Shown here: piece after piece, positions 30,487-32,284 of the stretch | Layout of the letters: each line of letters starts with the position of its first letter | Numbering within the stretch: position 1 is the first letter of the stretch | Assembly: GCA_015680685.1 (NCBI GenBank) | Contig: MNCI01018240.1 | Span: 1 to 32,284 of the forward strand | Length of the DNA stretch: 32,284 nt | Source of the DNA: Gnetum montanum | Lineage: Eukaryota; Streptophyta; Gnetopsida; Gnetales; Gnetaceae | Direction: 5' to 3' | The notes under the pieces: model-generated | Told to the model about the DNA's origin: nothing | What the model saw: only the letters and a program-made list of their open reading frames with translations | Databases searched by the model: none | Position numbers and translations under genes: made by a program

Positions 30487-31730
30487 GTTTAGCTTGACTC
30501 TCACACTTTAGACATAGTTTAGGATGGTTAGTGAAGCTTATGCACTACCGAGCATATTTATATCATACAGGTAGTTTTTCAACAACTTTCTTGAGTTCAA
30601 ATAAATTAAAAGCTTACTAGTGGAAGCTATAGGCATAGGACATAACATAATCCTAATCACTGACCACTGTTTAGCTTCTAAAAGTTGAATACAAGCCTTG
30701 AAAGATAGGGTAGACTAAGGAACTATGCTATCTAATGGAGTCCAAACATAGTTGCTCATATAGGTGGTTGTTCAATATCTTTCTTGAGTTCAAATGACTC
30801 AAGCATCAACTAGTGGAAGCCTAGATTCTAGCATATGATATAAGCCCAATATCTGACCACTTTTTAGTCCCTATAAGCTGAATATAGGGCTTAAAAGTTG
30901 GACAGGTTGATGAACTATGTTGGCTAGCATAGTTACAATGTAGTTGCTCATACAGATGGCATATCATTAGTTTACTTGAGTCAAAATGACTCAAAAATTT
31001 CCTAGTTGAAGCGTAGAGGCCTAGGAAATAGCATAACCCTAAGACCTAACCACTTTTCAGCCCTTAAAATCTGAACATAAGCCTTGAAAGTTGGTTAGGT
31101 TGAGGAACTATGTTGGCCAATGTAGTTTCTCATACATGTGACTTTTCACCATCTTTCTTAAGTTCAAGTGACTCAAACATCAGTTGGTGAAAGGCCAGAG
31201 GCCTAGGACATAGCATATGTGTAAGATCTAGTCACTTTTCATCTCCAAAAAGCTAAATATAGGTCTTGAAAGCTAGATAGACTAAGGAACCACATTGGCT
31301 AGCATAGTTCCAACATAGTTGCTCATACTAGTGGCTTCTCACCAACTTTCTTAAGTTAAAATGACTAAAAGTTCAATTGGTGCAAGTCAAGAGGCCTAGG
31401 TCATAACATAAGTCAAAGCTCTAGTCATGTTTTAGCCCCTAAAAGCTATATACAAGCCTTGAAATTTTGGTAGACTAAGGAACTATGTTGGCCAGCGTAG
31501 TTCCAATTTAGTTGCTCATACAAGTAGTTTTTCACCAACTTCGTTGAGTCTAAATGACTTAAACATTGACTAGTGGAAGCCTAGAGGCCTAGGAAATAAC
31601 ATAAGCCTAAGATCTAGCAAATATTTAGTCTCTAAAAGGTGAATATGGGCCTTGAAAGTTAGGCAAACTGAGGAACTATGTTGGCCAACGTAGTCCTAGC
31701 ATAGTTGCTCACATAGGCTAGCATAGTTCA
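30487..31730 (+). repeat. 193-bp tandem array, about 6.5 units
   Basis: The landmark GTTGCTCATA recurs at 30751, 30943, 31125, 31318, 31511 and 31704 (spacings 192, 182, 193, 193, 193), and its diverged predecessor is at about 30558. Units share CACCAACTTTCTTGAGTTCA, AATGACTCAA, CTAGTGGAAGCCTAGAGGCC, CCACTTTTTAGCCCCTAAAA and a GAACTATGTTGGC segment. The period is close to nucleosomal spacing. It is probably a satellite-like array in the element's non-coding part. Confidence 0.9.
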
Positions 31731-32284
31731 GAGACCACTAAACCCTATAGCCTGAGTCAAAAATGGCTAAAAATTATCAGACATGACACACCTATGTTGG
31801 GACTATGTTGGCTAGTATAGTCTAGGGCTATATGATCATATCTACACTTAAAAAACCATCAAAAATGATCATTTTGTGTCTAAACCCTAGCTATGAACAC
31901 CAATAACTATGGAAACCTAAAATCTTGGTTTATTGACCACAATAACCAACTAAAAGCCAAGAATCATATGTAACTATGTTGGGGTAGACCATGACTACAC
32001 TGGCTAGTGTAGCCCCAATGTAGTTCTTACTCCAGGGTAGTTGTACTAACACCACAACACTCAAAATGGCCTAAAGCTTAATTTGGGAAGTCTAGAACCT
32101 TGAAACCCCAAAGCCAACTATAGTTTGACCTTTTTTTATTCATGAAAATCCCAACTTTAGATGTAACTACACTAAGTATACCTTCCAACTACCTTAGCTA
32201 GCATAGTCATGGGTTGTTGGTGCTAAAAGTTCACTTGGAGTCACCTATTTTGACCTCCAAATAATCAATTTAGCCTTTCCAAGA
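31731..32284 (+). other. Decayed sequence related to the 193-bp units
   Basis: Phrases from the array recur (CTATGTTGGCTAGTATAGTC near 31805; CTACACTGGCTAGTGTAGCC near 31995) without a regular period. No coding seen. The element continues past the window. Confidence 0.5.

Larger units (their letters stand above)
24742..32284 (+). mobile_element. Element 2: gypsy relative of element 1, incomplete at window end
   Basis: PBS, 1.7-kb leader, gag (26489-28850), protease (29027-29735), 32-bp array (30111-30315), 193-bp array (30487-31730) and on to the end of the window. Gag and protease align with those of element 1 in order and motif but are much diverged. No RT appears in the 2.5 kb after protease. 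It is more AT-rich than element 1, consistent with greater age or stronger decay. Confidence 0.7.

Noticed and set aside
30111-31730. CRISPR-like array
   Set aside because: Units are contiguous diverged tandem repeats without unique spacers, in a plant retrotransposon context.

Overview
The window reads as a heavily degraded, nested retrotransposon region from a plant nuclear genome. The sequence is AT-rich, contains no intact long ORF, and carries at least four LTR-retrotransposon bodies or remnants. Three are related Ty3/gypsy elements whose Gag and integrase resemble the plant Tat-type lineage; one is a Ty1/copia remnant on the minus strand. No host gene, tRNA, rRNA or CRISPR array was found. 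The species cannot be named from the sequence; the density and age of the elements suggest a large, repeat-rich plant genome. Two single ambiguous bases (781 and 19078) show this is draft sequence.

Layout. 1-4051: non-coding, AT-rich, with hairpin repeats, a palindromic motif present twice and simple repeats. 4052-5411 plus 18323-20265: an old gypsy element ('outer element') with two diverged LTRs, a primer-binding-site-like sequence and only the C-terminal end of integrase. 5417-18322: 'element 1', a gypsy element inserted inside that integrase fragment and flanked by the 5-bp duplication TAGGA. It has 1.6-kb LTRs, a leader with a 122-bp tandem array, gag, protease, a short-repeat tract, a minus-strand gene-like block (14375 to 12044), integrase, a 36-bp array, a polypurine tract and the 3' LTR. 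20350-about 24130: minus-strand copia remnant (LTR, acidic downstream ORF, Gag with zinc knuckles; no polymerase seen). About 24590-32284: 'element 2', a second, more diverged relative of element 1 (LTR end, PBS, long leader, gag, protease, a 32-bp array, a 193-bp array), running off the window.

The most unusual content is in element 1. Where reverse transcriptase and RNase H should lie, between protease and integrase, there is a degenerate minus-strand gene with at least four coding blocks separated by intron-like segments with GT/AG borders. I do not recognise the product; one block is probably coiled-coil and the tail is acidic. Element 2 has the same gag-protease-short tandem array order and also shows no reverse transcriptase after protease as far as the window goes. 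This suggests a non-autonomous family that depends on reverse transcriptase supplied by another element. All coding parts carry stops and frameshifts, so nothing here is expected to be active today.
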